From assembly GCA_050953005.1 (NCBI GenBank), contig JBMNLV010000014.1, positions 62,001 to 126,000 of the forward strand: 64,000 nucleotides of DNA. The letters run 5' to 3'. The stretch's first letter is position 1. Each line of letters begins with the position of its first letter. The notes under the pieces are model-generated. The model was not told the DNA's origin. It saw only the letters and a program-made list of their open reading frames with translations, and searched no databases. Of this stretch, positions 63,699-64,000 are shown one piece after another. The DNA is from UBA6115 sp050953005 (GTDB lineage: Bacteria; Bacillota; Clostridia; Christensenellales; Aristaeellaceae). The position numbers were made by a program, and so were the translations under genes.

Positions 63699-64000
63699 AT
63701 GTACGAGAAGAAAGCACGCCAGGCGACCTTTTTTGAAGACGCGACGCTGTTTGGTGGCGTCAGGCTGAATTCCGAGAACAGATGGGTAAGGATGTCGGAG
63801 CTCATCCCCTGGGAAGTCTTTGAGGAGCGGTATGCTGCACTGTTTAGCAACCCCCGGGAGGGGAAGCCGGCAAAGTCGGCCCGGATGGCCATCGGCTCTT
63901 TGATTATCAAGAAGCGCTATGGTTTTTCAGATGAGGACACGGTGGAAGAGATCCGGGAGAACCCCTATCTGCAGTACTTCCTGGGGTTTGCGGAATATAC
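63699..64000 (+). mobile_element. IS5/IS1182-like transposase, N-terminal part (runs off the window)
   Basis: ATG 63699 follows GGAGATG. The 100 visible codons read MYEKKARQATFFEDATLFGG, then LIPWEVFEERYAALFSNPRE, GKPAKSARMAIGSLIIKKRY and ENPYLQYFLGF: the DUF772 helical domain that opens IS5- and IS1182-type DDE transposases. The catalytic DDE part lies outside the window. No terminal inverted repeat could be confirmed with one end visible. Confidence 0.85.

Overview
The window looks like a chromosome segment of an anaerobic, carbohydrate-fermenting Bacillota (Clostridia) bacterium. The grounds are strong AGGAGG-type ribosome binding sites, LplABC/YesMN-type sugar loci, FeoAB with a FeoB-associated Cys-rich peptide, DUF3793 plus flavodoxin, and remnants of Tn1549/Tn916-like conjugative elements. 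No species can be named from the sequence alone.

Region 1 (1-18.2 kb) is a plant-polysaccharide block. A YesM/YesN-type two-component system (1-2022, minus) is divergent from an ABC sugar importer (binding protein plus two permeases) that runs into an alpha/beta hydrolase and a frameshifted DUF5060/DUF4038 glycosidase-like gene. Two more importers follow: a minus-strand one (8951-11974) and a plus-strand one (12329-15463) linked to two DUF4038/DUF5060-type putative glycosidases. A fourth importer lies at 60271-63520 with a GH127 beta-L-arabinofuranosidase. None of the four importer loci carries its own ATPase, so a shared MsmX-type ATPase elsewhere is likely. Arabinose- or apiose-containing pectin side chains are plausible substrates (inference).

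Region 2 (18.2-24.9 kb) is a scrap yard of mobile DNA: an NAD-dependent epimerase gene, a broken IS630-type transposase, a truncated IS200-type transposase, an intact-looking XRE regulator/DUF6036 nucleotidyltransferase pair, and a ParB gene fused in frame to the tail of an ABC ATPase gene whose ABC-2 permease partner is intact.

Region 3 (25-43.8 kb, perhaps to 49.7 kb) is a metal-homeostasis island. It holds two DtxR-family regulators, feoA-feoB and a FeoB-associated peptide, a DUF3793/flavodoxin operon, a YbtPQ-like ABC pair with a SRPBCC protein, two methyltransferases, a secreted FMN-binding protein, and a CydDC-like ABC pair followed by YgbA-like and DUF454 genes. Nine copies of the exact operator GTTAG-N6-CTAAC sit in front of these transcription units, most of them overlapping or abutting good sigma-A promoters. 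This is the clearest systems-level signal in the window: a locally clustered regulon, probably iron-responsive. It grades into a tight cluster of methyltransferases, alpha/beta hydrolases, a metallo-beta-lactamase-fold protein and a membrane protein of unknown pathway (43.8-49.7 kb).

Region 4 (49.8-58.2 kb) is a second decayed mobile region: a truncated copper ATPase gene with a slippery A8 run, a 1.5-kb gene-poor stretch with long hairpins, a Walker-A ATPase gene preceded by an in-frame 9-codon mini-ORF, a serine resolvase, a frameshifted tyrosine recombinase, a Cys-rich VLP protein, a family of about 110-bp direct repeats, and an integrase with an in-frame amber codon. It ends at a truncated tRNA-Leu(UAA) gene that is probably the insertion site. 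The window closes in a partial transposase gene (63699 onward).
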